Assembly (NCBI GenBank): GCA_022360875.1
Contig: JAKSBZ010000100.1
Span: forward strand, 1 to 43,051
Length of the DNA: 43,051 nucleotides
DNA from: Cytophagales bacterium
GTDB taxonomy: Bacteria > Bacteroidota > Bacteroidia > Cytophagales > Cyclobacteriaceae
Direction: 5' to 3'
The notes under the pieces were generated by a model. It made no database searches. It was not told the DNA's origin and saw only the letters and a program-made list of their open reading frames with translations. The position numbers were made by a program, and so were the translations under genes. This document shows, in pieces, positions 1-7,334 of this stretch. The stretch's first letter is position 1. Every line of letters starts with the position of its first letter.

Positions 1-2
1 AA

Positions 3-56
3 GAGTGGGGAATGAGCCTAGATGATATGCAAGAATTGGAGGGTGAGAATAGTTAG
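3..56 (+). CDS. Possible 3' end of an upstream gene (5' partial)
   Basis: An open frame enters from the left edge and ends at TAG 54-56, encoding about 17 acidic residues (ending ELEGENS). The composition looks like an ordinary protein tail, but the piece is too short to assign to any family. It may equally be chance. Confidence 0.3.
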   Translation, partial: EWGMSLDDMQELEGENS

Positions 57-136
57 GCCAATTTATTCTCATGTAAGTTATTGATCTTATGATTATAAAG
101 CCCTCTCTCCCTCCGTCAGAAATTCGACCCTAAGTG

Positions 137-198
137 CAAGATGTGATTTTTTGACCCAGATTTAACACCCTTCGGGCGCTGGGTCGAAAAAACGATTC
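137..198. repeat. Direct repeat copy 1 bordering the decayed region
   Basis: This stretch closely matches 1401-1459. Shared blocks in order are CAAGATGTG, TTTTTTGACCCAG, TTAACAC, TTCGG, GCTGG and ACGATTC, with a few substitutions and 1-base gaps. The two copies lie on either side of the pseudogene block 287-1220, as expected of repeats bounding a mobile or recombined segment. Confidence 0.6.
147..192. terminator. Symmetrical hairpin inside repeat copy 1
   Basis: GACCCAG (153-159) pairs with CTGGGTC (179-185). The T6 before it and the A6 after it extend the stem except for one extra G. It would look like an intrinsic terminator on either strand. In the second repeat copy the right arm has changed, so the hairpin is lost there. 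Confidence 0.5.
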
Positions 199-200
199 TG

Positions 201-253
201 CCTCCTTTGGAGGGGTAGGACGCAGCTTTTCAGGCAAAAACGCCTGAACTGCG
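201..253. other. GC-rich tandem hairpins downstream of the permease remnant
   Basis: Two perfect inverted repeats lie side by side. CCTCC-TTT-GGAGG occupies 201-213. A larger stem pairs TCAGGC (230-235) with GCCTGA (242-247) around AAAAAC, extended by CGCAG (221-225) with CTGCG (249-253). They sit just past the stop of the SLC13 remnant on the minus strand and probably came with that foreign segment, perhaps as its terminator. Confidence 0.4.
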
Positions 254-286
254 TGTAGGGCTACGCCCGGGCCGGCAGCCCTCCGT

Positions 287-580
287 TCAGAACAGGCCGC
301 AGATCCGGCTGATGATAAAAAGCGCCGTGCTCAGGTAAATCAGGCTGGCGGGAATGCCGATGCGGAAAAAGTCACGGAAGCTGTAGCCGCCCGGTCCGTA
401 GATGATCGGGTTCGTCTGGCGGCCGGTCGGAGCCAGAAAGGCCGCGGAGGACGCGGAGGTCACGTCAAGGTACAGGTGGGTGCCGTCGGTGCCGCTTGTG
501 TGAGCGATGGGGCAGGCAACCGGAAAGATGATGGATGCGGCTCCCGCGTTGCTGATAAACGAGTCCAGCAGCGTGGTGAC
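287..580 (-). pseudogene. 3' fragment of an SLC13/DASS-type anion permease
   Basis: The minus strand reads open for about 98 codons to TGA at 287-289. It contains a degenerate TNN-like segment (LLDSFISNAGAAS), then SASSAAFLAPTGRQTNPIIY, GPGGYSFRDFFRIGIPASL and a hydrophobic end. That SASS...P.G.QTN...YGPGGY pattern is the second signature of the divalent anion:Na+ symporter (SLC13/CitT/SAC1) family, which carries dicarboxylates or sulfate across the inner membrane. The 5' 75 percent or more of a normal permease is absent: homology stops abruptly near 580, where the DNA becomes AT-rich toxin-like sequence in the opposite orientation. The fragment is much richer in G+C than its neighbours (42 of 60 bases in 421-480, against 19 of 60 in 841-900), so it looks acquired and then truncated. 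It cannot be functional. Confidence 0.75.
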
Positions 581-845
581 CCGAAGACTTGTGATTTGCC
601 AACTACTAAATCAGAATTATATGGAGGTACTGCGGTAAGACCAGAGTGGAATAACGGTGCATCATTTGTCGAGTACACAGTGCCAGAAGGAGGTCTAAAG
701 ATTTGGGATAGATCCACAACAAGTCAACAAGTAATGATTATGTTGATGACTTTATGTTAGAAGGTGGATCAATTCAGATTTTATTTCACAGAAAATTCGA
801 GATCAATTTCCAGAATTGCCAATAAATAATATGATATGGAATTAG
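581..845 (+). pseudogene. Decayed C-terminal domain of a polymorphic-toxin-like protein
   Basis: Reading three frames in succession recovers one coherent protein tail: a segment containing VRPEWN, FVEYTVPEGGLKIW and TTSQQ (frame of 584); then DYVDDFMLEGGSIQILF (frame of 730); then QKIRDQFPELPINNMIW, stopping at TAG 843-845 (frame of 789). Two single-base deletions, near 730 and 787, explain the breaks. The style (GG..VRPEW, EYTVPEGGLK.W, LEGG..QI) resembles C-terminal toxin modules of Rhs/polymorphic toxins from memory; the enzymatic class is not established. The N-terminal part is missing, cut off at the junction with the permease remnant. The stop overlaps the ATG of the next, also broken, gene, the usual layout of a toxin and its immunity gene. 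Confidence 0.55.
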
Positions 846-1220
846 AAAAAGAAGCGCAACATGCTTTTTCGAAAGTATTACGCCCTTTTAAAGAGTTAAA
901 AGAGATATAGTTGTATTTAAAAGGCGACAGAGTTTATGCTTCTATCGATCTAGATTTTTAGAATAATATTCATTGATGAGCATATTGATTCTACAAGTAT
1001 GCATATAGACACTTTGAATGCAATTCTTAGGAATAAGATTTTCTCTATACATGCGATAAGAGGAATTGTCCAAATGATAGAGTGTTTTGTGCGTCACTTT
1101 GGAGACTCAGTATTCGAAACAGATAAAAGTGATGAAATTAAGTCGTTAGGAATTAACCTAATGGATAGTAGTAGGCGGTTAGATAAAATCCTTCAAGAAT
1201 ACGAAAACCAAGCCCGATAG
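836..1220 (+). pseudogene. Broken putative immunity gene after the toxin remnant
   Basis: ATG at 836 overlaps the end of the toxin remnant. The frame encodes MELEKEAQHAFSKVLRPF and continues through in-frame TAG codons at 908 and 959. After a 2-base shift near 974 it is open again to TAG 1218-1220. The last piece alone can be read as a 73-residue protein from 999 (MHIDTLNAILRNK ... EYENQAR), mostly helical and charged. Joined, the parts give a roughly 125-residue acidic, soluble product with no motif I recognise. Its role as immunity protein is inferred only from position and overlap. Two stops and a shift make it a pseudogene, although the 3' piece might still be translated. Confidence 0.5.
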
Positions 1221-1663
1221 TGCGCGCATAAACTTGTGCTAGCGTATATGACTTGTATGGCACAAAGAAAACATGCGGGAGAATGGTTCAAAAAAAAATA
1301 ATAGTCAAATGTGCAAAAGTGGGGTATTTTCCCATCAACCGGCATTCTTGCGTGAATTATTCATTTTTTGCATGTGCTAATCCCTGAACGTAATTACCTT
1401 CAAGATGTGTTTTTTTGACCCAGGTTAACACTTTTCGGTGCTGGAAACTTAAACGATTCAATGGCTGGCAGTGCCTATATCGCTGCTTTCCTTGACAATT
1501 TTGCTGAAAATTATTAATATGCCGCCGGAAATAAATCTACTCTATTTTGAAAAAAGGAAAGTTCAGGCTGGGTTTGGCTTGCTCTCCCTGAAAAATTATA
1601 GACCATATATTTTTTGTTTTTGACTGATGCGAATTGATCTTTTTTTATTTTAACCCATAAACT
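1221..1663. other. Gene-free AT-rich spacer before the GH20 gene
   Basis: No credible open frame is present. The stretch contains repeat copy 2 (1401-1459) and, at 1460-1520, a weak echo (CTATATCGCTG, CTGAAAA) of the dispersed repeat found at 13302 and 32294. The GH20 promoter must lie in the last 150 bases, but I see no good TAnnTTTG match. Confidence 0.5.
1401..1459. repeat. Direct repeat copy 2 bordering the decayed region
   Basis: Same orientation as copy 1 at 137-198, sharing CAAGATGTG, TTTTTTGACCCAG, TTAACAC, TTCGG, GCTGG and ACGATTC. Here the right hairpin arm has become CTGGAAAC, so it no longer pairs with GACCCAG. Confidence 0.6.
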
Positions 1664-3307
1664 ATGACACATTGCTTTAAAAAGACACGGCTGTTTCTTT
1701 TAATCTTATTCATTTTTCCGTTTGAGGCATTGCATGCGCAAAAAATCGCAGAAGTCAACAATGTCTTGGGGATCGTTCCCCGTCCCGAAAAGGTGAAAGC
1801 GTTTAAAAAGAAAGGCTTTGAATTGAATGAAAAAGTGCAGATTGTTGCTGACGAAGCATCTGTGGCTGTTGCCGATTATTTGTCGGAATTTTTAAATAAT
1901 CCTTTGGGTATAAAGCTTCCTGTAGAAGAGAGATCGCGAAGAGGTTTTCGGAATATCGTTCTAAAGACTAAAAACAGCTCCGGGGCCAAAGAGGGCTATT
2001 CTTTGCGGGTAAGTTCAAAAAAAATTGAAATAATCGGGAACAGTCCTGCCGGTGTATTTTATGGAGCGCAGACACTGCTGCAGTTGCTTCCTCCAGCGGT
2101 CTTCTCGGATCAGAAGCAAACGGCGGAATGGAAAATTCCTGCTGTGGAGATAAAGGACAAGCCATTTTTTGAGACTTTCAGAGGCCTGCACGTCGATGTT
2201 TCCCGGCATTTCCGGACAAAACAGCAGATGCTGGAAATCATTGACCAAATGGCCATGCACAAGCTGAACACTCTCCATCTGCATCTTACTGACGATCAGG
2301 GATGGCGGGTTGAGATCAAGAGCTATCCTAAGCTGACCGAGATAGGCTCGGTTGGAGAGCACAGCCATGTTGGGAAAGGCGAAAGAATGTTCTTTACTCA
2401 AGAAGATATCAAGGAGATTGTTGCCTATGCAAAGAAACGTTACATCAAAATTATTCCTGAAGTGGACATGCCGGGGCACATGATGGCGGCTATACGTTCG
2501 TATCCGGAGCTGAAGAGCCCTTCCGACTTGAGAAAGCAGGTGAAGGTTATCCGAATCGATGAGCAGGGAGAGCGCTTTTGCAAAGCGGTTCTTAAGGAGC
2601 TGGACGGTTTGTTCGAGTCAGAATATATCCATATTGGTTTTGATGAAATTAATCTGGGTTCCAAAAAGAAGATTTACAATGACGAGGAAATTACTGCATT
2701 TGCCCGAAAGATTTCGGAGTACATTAAAAATGAACTGAAGAAGACGCCGATTGTGTGGGATGACGCCTTTGAAAAAGGGCTTCACGATACTGAAACGCTG
2801 GTGCATTGGTGGAGATACGGGAAAGTCCACTGGTGGAGAAATCTGGAGTTGACAATGGATGAAAAAGTTCAGAAATACAACCAGCCGTTTATTCTTTCGC
2901 CGGCCAACAGGACGTATTTGGATATGAGAAATGCCAAAGGAGCCGCTGGCGGCGGTTGGGCTGGCATTGTGTCGGTCGACAAAATTTACCAGTGGCAGCC
3001 GCTGGGGGATTTGACGCATGCGGATCCTTCAAAATTTCATCTGGCGCAGGGAATCATAACCTGTACGTGGAGCGAGATGATAAAAACAGTGAAGGATTTT
3101 CAGGACAGAGCTTTTCCTCGTTTGGCCGCTGTTGCGGAAAAAGCCTGGGCTCAGCCAGGCAGCAAGGCGCCGAGCAAGCCAAGCTGGGAAGAATGGAGAG
3201 ATCAGATCTTAATCCCCAAGCAGCTGAAACGTTATGAGTATATGAATATTCACTACTGGAGCAGAAATGATCTTGATCAGCTCCGGAAGCTTAAAGGGGA
3301 AAAGTGA
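1664..3307 (+). CDS. Secreted GH20 beta-N-acetylhexosaminidase
   Basis: Predicted to remove terminal beta-linked GlcNAc/GalNAc from chitin oligomers or glycoconjugates outside the cytoplasm. The 547-residue product starts with a signal peptide (hydrophobic 9-23, cleavage after LHAQ). A GH20 N-terminal alpha/beta domain follows (about 35-165), then the TIM barrel from FRGLHVDVSRHF (R173 is the conserved substrate-binding arginine), LHLHLTDDQGWR, IPEVDMPGH and HIGFDE. D327 and E328 are the expected substrate-assisting and acid/base pair. The family normally reads HIGGDE or HIGADE, so the Phe before the acid pair is unusual. The long Trp-rich segment HWWRYGKVHWWR lies near 381-392. The barrel is complete and the length normal. 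It faces a GH3 gene tail to tail; both could act on the same glycans. The family call is secure, the substrate is not. Confidence 0.9.
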   Translation: MTHCFKKTRLFLLILFIFPFEALHAQKIAEVNNVLGIVPRPEKVKAFKKKGFELNEKVQIVADEASVAVADYLSEFLNNPLGIKLPVEERSRRGFRNIVLKTKNSSGAKEGYSLRVSSKKIEIIGNSPAGVFYGAQTLLQLLPPAVFSDQKQTAEWKIPAVEIKDKPFFETFRGLHVDVSRHFRTKQQMLEIIDQMAMHKLNTLHLHLTDDQGWRVEIKSYPKLTEIGSVGEHSHVGKGERMFFTQEDIKEIVAYAKKRYIKIIPEVDMPGHMMAAIRSYPELKSPSDLRKQVKVIRIDEQGERFCKAVLKELDGLFESEYIHIGFDEINLGSKKKIYNDEEITAFARKISEYIKNELKKTPIVWDDAFEKGLHDTETLVHWWRYGKVHWWRNLELTMDEKVQKYNQPFILSPANRTYLDMRNAKGAAGGGWAGIVSVDKIYQWQPLGDLTHADPSKFHLAQGIITCTWSEMIKTVKDFQDRAFPRLAAVAEKAWAQPGSKAPSKPSWEEWRDQILIPKQLKRYEYMNIHYWSRNDLDQLRKLKGEK

Positions 3308-3360
3308 TCGGTTTTGCAGAAATTGTTTTTGAATATTATTTTTAAAACAGTATAAGCTGA

Positions 3361-3398
3361 CTCCCGCAGAGTTGTTGTCTGTGCGGGAGCATTTTTTT
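3361..3398. terminator. Intrinsic terminator between the GH20 and GH3 genes
   Basis: CTCCCGCAGA (3361-3370) pairs with TCTGTGCGGGAG (3378-3389) with a small bulge, followed by A and T7. It suits the plus-strand GH20 transcript and lies between two convergent genes. Confidence 0.8.
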
Positions 3399-3409
3399 GT
3401 CTAAAAAAA

Positions 3410-5734
3410 TCAATTCCTGAATGCTGTTTTCCAGCATCTTGTCTCGCTGATGCTAAAGCGGGCCTGCTGTGTGCCGATTTGTATGGCAAATCGCCCTTTT
3501 TCGGTAACCCATTTGCCCTGCATATCAACAAAGGCTAATTCCGAAGGGTGGATGTCAAACTCGACGGTCTTTGTTTTGCCTGGCTCCAGACAGATTTTCT
3601 CAAATGCGCGAAGTCTGCGGCTGTCTGGTGTAATGGACGCATATTCGTCTGAAGTAAAGACAAGCACGGCTTCTTTGCCTTCGTATTTCCCTTTGTTGGT
3701 TAGGTCTATAGAAACATGCAGCGTCTCATCAGGACTGATTGTTTTCTTAGTCAGCTTTAGGTTAGAGTATTCGAATGTCGAATAGCTCATTCCGTAGCCA
3801 AAAGCATACTGCACCGACTGCACCGATTCGTAGTCGTAGGCTCCTTCCATTTTTTCCTGATTTTCGGCCGGCTTATGGTCATAGCAGATTAGCGAATTGG
3901 CGAATTTTGGATAGGTGAAAGGCAATTTTCCGGAAGGGTTGACATCGCCGGTCAAGATATCGGCCAAAGCGATTCCTCCGTAAGAGCCGGGCAGGTAGAG
4001 GTTCAGAACGGCATCGGCCAGCGGTTCTATTTCCGAGATGATTCGAGGCCTTCCTTCGTTCAGGATCAGGACAATCGGCTTGCCCGTTTTCGCCAGTTCC
4101 TTCACCAGCCGCAGCTGGTTCTCCGAAAGGCTCAGGTCGTCGATGTCGCCGGGCTTTTCGGCATAGCTGTTTTCGCCGACAACAGCAAGAATGACATCGG
4201 CATTTTTTGCGGCCTTTTTGGCTTTGCTGAATTCCGGCTGAAGCTCTTCGGTGTATCTGCCGTCCATTTTGTACGACACTCCCGGCTCAAAAATCACTTG
4301 GTTTTTGCCTAGCTTTTTTCTAAGTGCATCAACGATCGTCAGTCCGTTTTTTTCGAATTTGTCAACTTTTTCGCCTTGCCAGGAGTAGGTCCAGCCGCCA
4401 TTCAGCGTTCTCATGGAATTGGCGTTAGGACCGGCCACCAATACTTTCGTTCCCTTAGCAAGAGGCAAGATGTTGTTGCTGTTTTTTAGAAGCGTGATAG
4501 ATTCCCCGGCTGCCTTTTTTGCAAGTTTTTTATTCTTCTCGCTGGCAAACTGAACATAGTCTTTCGGGTCGAAAATATTTTTATTGAAAAGCCCCAGGCG
4601 GTATTTCATTCGGAGGACCCGTTTTACGGCATCGTTAAGCCTTTCTTCACTTACCTTGCCCTCTTTTACGAGCTCAACAAGGTAGGTGCAGTATTTCGAG
4701 TCGTAAGGTACCATAGCCATGTCAATTCCCGCATTGATCGCAATCTTTATTGCCTCTTTTCTGTCTGCGGCTATGCGGTCGCGGCGGACCAGGTTGTAGA
4801 TGTCATGCCAGTCGGTCAGGACAACGCCGTCGAAGTTAAGGTCTTCCTTCAGGCGCTCGGTAATCAGGCTGCGGCTCGCATGAACGGACTCGCCGTTGAC
4901 GATTCCAGAATTGACCATTACAGAAAGGGCGCCTTGCTGCACGGCCCGAACGAAAGGTTCATAGTGTTTTTCGATCAGGACGTTCAGCGGAATGTAAGCA
5001 GGCGTGCGGTCTTTGCCGGATTTTGGGTCTCCGTAGCCAAAATAGTGTTTAAGGCATGCTCCAAGGTGCTTTTCGTCAATAGCGTTTTTGTCCGCGCCTT
5101 GGTAGCCTGCTACCGTTTCTTTTCCCATTTCCGAAACCAGGTAAGCGTCTTCGCCGAAAGTTTCCCAGCAGCGGGGCCACAGCGGGTTTCTGGCCAAGTC
5201 CAGGACCGGCGAGAAGTTCCAGGGAATGTTTGAGGCTCTCGTTTCGTAAGCCGCCGCTTCAGCAGCCTGTCGGACCAATTCTCTGTTGAAAGTTGCCGCC
5301 TGACCGATTTGCTGCGGAAAAAAAGTGGCTCCCTGGGTGTAAGTTGTGCCGTGGATGGCGTCTATGCCGTACAGCAATGGTATTCCTGTGCTTTCCATTG
5401 CCTTTTCCTGGATTCTTGAAATCAGTTCCTGCCATTTTTCTCTTGTAAAAGGGCTGGTGGAAGCAGTGTTCAAAATGGATCCTGCTTTGGTTTTGATGAG
5501 GATGGCCTCCAGTTTCCTTGGGTCAAGTTTTACCGGGAAGCTGATGTCGGAGGCATTTTTCCCCTTTGTAAGAACGCCCAGAGTATACTGAGCGGTCTGT
5601 CCTGCTTTTTCTTCAAGACTCATCTTGTCTATTCGGCGCTGGATTGCCGCCTCAAAAGGTGAGTTTTTGTTCTGACCGTTGGCGCTCCAGGAGAGAGCGA
5701 AAACTGCGGTAAAAAACATGAATAACTTTATCAT
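3410..5734 (-). CDS. Secreted GH3 beta-glucosidase (BglX-like)
   Basis: Hydrolyses terminal non-reducing beta-glycosides, probably in the periplasm. The 774-residue protein has a signal peptide (1-20, ending SANGQ), then the GH3 N-terminal barrel with LLYGIDAIHG (about 121-130), the RNPLWPRCWETFGEDAYL region, CLKHYFGYG and the nucleophile loop GVVLTDW (D308). The C-terminal alpha/beta sandwich follows with VVGENSYAEKPGD, whose Glu is the likely acid/base. A fibronectin-III-like tail ends the protein. The KHYFGYG and TDW pattern is that of beta-glucosidases rather than NagZ hexosaminidases, which lack the last two domains. Length and order match BglX. It is a single gene read toward the GH20 gene and ends at a shared terminator zone. 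Family is firm; natural substrate is open. Confidence 0.92.
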   Translation of the reverse strand: MIKLFMFFTAVFALSWSANGQNKNSPFEAAIQRRIDKMSLEEKAGQTAQYTLGVLTKGKNASDISFPVKLDPRKLEAILIKTKAGSILNTASTSPFTREKWQELISRIQEKAMESTGIPLLYGIDAIHGTTYTQGATFFPQQIGQAATFNRELVRQAAEAAAYETRASNIPWNFSPVLDLARNPLWPRCWETFGEDAYLVSEMGKETVAGYQGADKNAIDEKHLGACLKHYFGYGDPKSGKDRTPAYIPLNVLIEKHYEPFVRAVQQGALSVMVNSGIVNGESVHASRSLITERLKEDLNFDGVVLTDWHDIYNLVRRDRIAADRKEAIKIAINAGIDMAMVPYDSKYCTYLVELVKEGKVSEERLNDAVKRVLRMKYRLGLFNKNIFDPKDYVQFASEKNKKLAKKAAGESITLLKNSNNILPLAKGTKVLVAGPNANSMRTLNGGWTYSWQGEKVDKFEKNGLTIVDALRKKLGKNQVIFEPGVSYKMDGRYTEELQPEFSKAKKAAKNADVILAVVGENSYAEKPGDIDDLSLSENQLRLVKELAKTGKPIVLILNEGRPRIISEIEPLADAVLNLYLPGSYGGIALADILTGDVNPSGKLPFTYPKFANSLICYDHKPAENQEKMEGAYDYESVQSVQYAFGYGMSYSTFEYSNLKLTKKTISPDETLHVSIDLTNKGKYEGKEAVLVFTSDEYASITPDSRRLRAFEKICLEPGKTKTVEFDIHPSELAFVDMQGKWVTEKGRFAIQIGTQQARFSISETRCWKTAFRN

Positions 5735-5994
5735 AAAAAAATATTTAATTACTAATCGCTCCGTGCTTTTTTATTTTTTTTGTTATGTTTTATGGTTGGC
5801 GATTTTTTTCATAGCGGAAATAGGGTGCCGGTTGAATGCTTCGATTGGAGCAGCAGGTTTTTTTTACTGTGGACAAAGCGTTCTCTGAAAGGTAAAAAAA
5901 GATTAATAAAACACTAAACACTGTTTAATATTTTAATTAAGTTTTATGAAAAAATGAAGGGGCGGGAATGTGTGAACTATGAGTTGTGGGATAT
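5735..5994. other. Spacer between the GH3 start and the dnaN terminator
   Basis: AT-rich and gene-free by my reading. It holds the 5' leader of the GH3 gene (minus strand), with an A/T-rich tract directly before the start, and no clear -7 element. A hydrophobic plus-strand frame across the GH3 start is not convincing. Confidence 0.4.
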
Positions 5995-6033
5995 AAAAAA
6001 GGTAAAGACAAATCGATTGCCTTTACCCTTTTT
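5995..6033. terminator. Terminator of dnaN
   Basis: AAAAAAGGTAAAG (5995-6007) pairs with CTTTACCCTTTTT (6021-6033) with one mismatch. On the minus strand the hairpin follows the dnaN stop by about 20 bases and ends in a U-run. Confidence 0.8.
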
Positions 6034-6055
6034 GAATTTTTTTTCTGTTCGCTTG

Positions 6056-7186
6056 TTATGCATGGTAGCTGTTCAGCATTACCGGCATGATGAGCATGAG
6101 GATATCCTCATGGTTGTCAAGTTCGCTAGGCACGATAAGCGCGGCTTTGTTCGGCTGAGAAAGCTTGAGGGTAATGTCGCTGTCCATGTTATTGAGCATT
6201 TCGATCAGAAATTTGGCGTTGAAGCCAATTTCGATGTCCGCTCCTTCGTGCTCGCATGACAGATTTTCATTGGCTTCGTTGGAGAAGTCAAGGTCTTCGG
6301 CGGATACGGCCAGCTGGCTTCCCGCGATTTTGAACCGGACCTGGTTGGTCGATTTGTTTGCATAAATGGCAATCCGTCTCAGCGTGCTTAGCAGTTCCTG
6401 GCGGTCGATGTTCACTTCGTTGTTGTTGTGCAGCGGAATCACGTTTTCGTAGTCCGGGAACCGTTCGTCAATCAGGCGGCAGACCATTTTGAAATTTCCG
6501 AACTCAAAGAATGCGTTGGCTTTGTTGAATTCCATTTTCACTTCCGTGTCTTCCGCAGGAAGCGTGTTTTTCAGCATGTTCAGCGATTTCTTCGGCAGGA
6601 TGATCGACGAGTTGAAGTCTGACTGCATGTCTGTTCGGGAATAGCGGATCAGGCGGTGTCCGTCGGTAGCCACAAAGGTGACGCCTTCAGAAGTAAGGCT
6701 GATGTACACCCCGGTCATTGCCGGTCGGAGGTCGTCATTGCTTACCGAGAACAGCGTGTTGTTGATGGCTCTCAGCAAAATGTCGGAGCTCATGTTTACA
6801 GTGCTTGCCTCTTCAATCTCCGGAATTTTTGGAAAGTCCGCGGCGCTTTCTCCTGCCAGCTTGTAGCGTCCGTTTTCCGAGTTGATCTCGATGCTGTAGG
6901 TTTCTTCGTCTATAGAGAAAGTAACAGGCTGCTCGGGCAGATTTTTGAGCGTGTCGATCAGGATTTTGGCCGGAACGGCAATGCTACCGTTTTCCCGGGC
7001 TTCAATGTCAATTTCAGTGATCATGGTGGTCTGCAGATCCGAAGCAGTGATCACTAGCTTTCCCTCTTCCCCGTTGATTTTAAAAAGAAAGTTTTCTAGT
7101 ATGGGCACCACGGGATTGGTGGTGATGACGCCGTTCAAATTTGTCAGCTGTCTCAGCAAGGAGGATGAAGAAGCAATGAATTTCAT
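6056..7186 (-). CDS. dnaN: DNA polymerase III beta sliding clamp
   Basis: Forms the ring-shaped dimer that tethers the replicative polymerase to DNA. The 376 residues are the normal length, with three DNA-clamp repeats of about 120 residues. Recognisable stretches are NGVITTNPVVPILENFL near the N-terminus, AVPAKILIDTLKNLP in domain 1, FVATDGHRL in domain 2 and the C-terminal LIMPVMLN, which corresponds to the conserved MPM(R/K)-type end lining the peptide-binding groove. The start MKFIASSSSLLRQL matches the family. No dnaA or recF lies nearby, so dnaN stands alone as in many Bacteroidota. Its own terminator lies just downstream. Confidence 0.96.
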   Translation of the reverse strand: MKFIASSSSLLRQLTNLNGVITTNPVVPILENFLFKINGEEGKLVITASDLQTTMITEIDIEARENGSIAVPAKILIDTLKNLPEQPVTFSIDEETYSIEINSENGRYKLAGESAADFPKIPEIEEASTVNMSSDILLRAINNTLFSVSNDDLRPAMTGVYISLTSEGVTFVATDGHRLIRYSRTDMQSDFNSSIILPKKSLNMLKNTLPAEDTEVKMEFNKANAFFEFGNFKMVCRLIDERFPDYENVIPLHNNNEVNIDRQELLSTLRRIAIYANKSTNQVRFKIAGSQLAVSAEDLDFSNEANENLSCEHEGADIEIGFNAKFLIEMLNNMDSDITLKLSQPNKAALIVPSELDNHEDILMLIMPVMLNSYHA

Positions 7187-7270
7187 ATGTAATGTTGATT
7201 TGTTTTCAGGAAAAATATGCTTTTATCTCGCATTCAATTTATAGAAAGGATACACAAGATAAAAATAGAA

Positions 7271-7318
7271 GGCTTTGGGCAATATTACAACGGTTTTTGG
7301 AATAAGTTTCCCAAAGCC
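7271..7318 (-). terminator. Terminator of the arginine decarboxylase gene
   Basis: GGCTTTGGG (7271-7279) pairs perfectly with CCCAAAGCC (7310-7318). On the minus strand the stem is followed by TTCTATTTTT. The loop is long (30 bases), so efficiency is uncertain. Confidence 0.6.
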
Positions 7319-7334
7319 ATTGGGCAACGGAGGC

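Noticed and set aside
476..760. A 94-codon plus-strand frame that looks like a small gene
   Set aside because: Its first third is the antisense of the SLC13 remnant and the rest is the frameshifted toxin piece; it crosses the junction at about 580 and is a chance fusion.
5679..5888. A hydrophobic 69-codon plus-strand frame over the GH3 start
   Set aside because: It overlaps the GH3 signal peptide region antisense, and its hydrophobicity follows from T-rich DNA.
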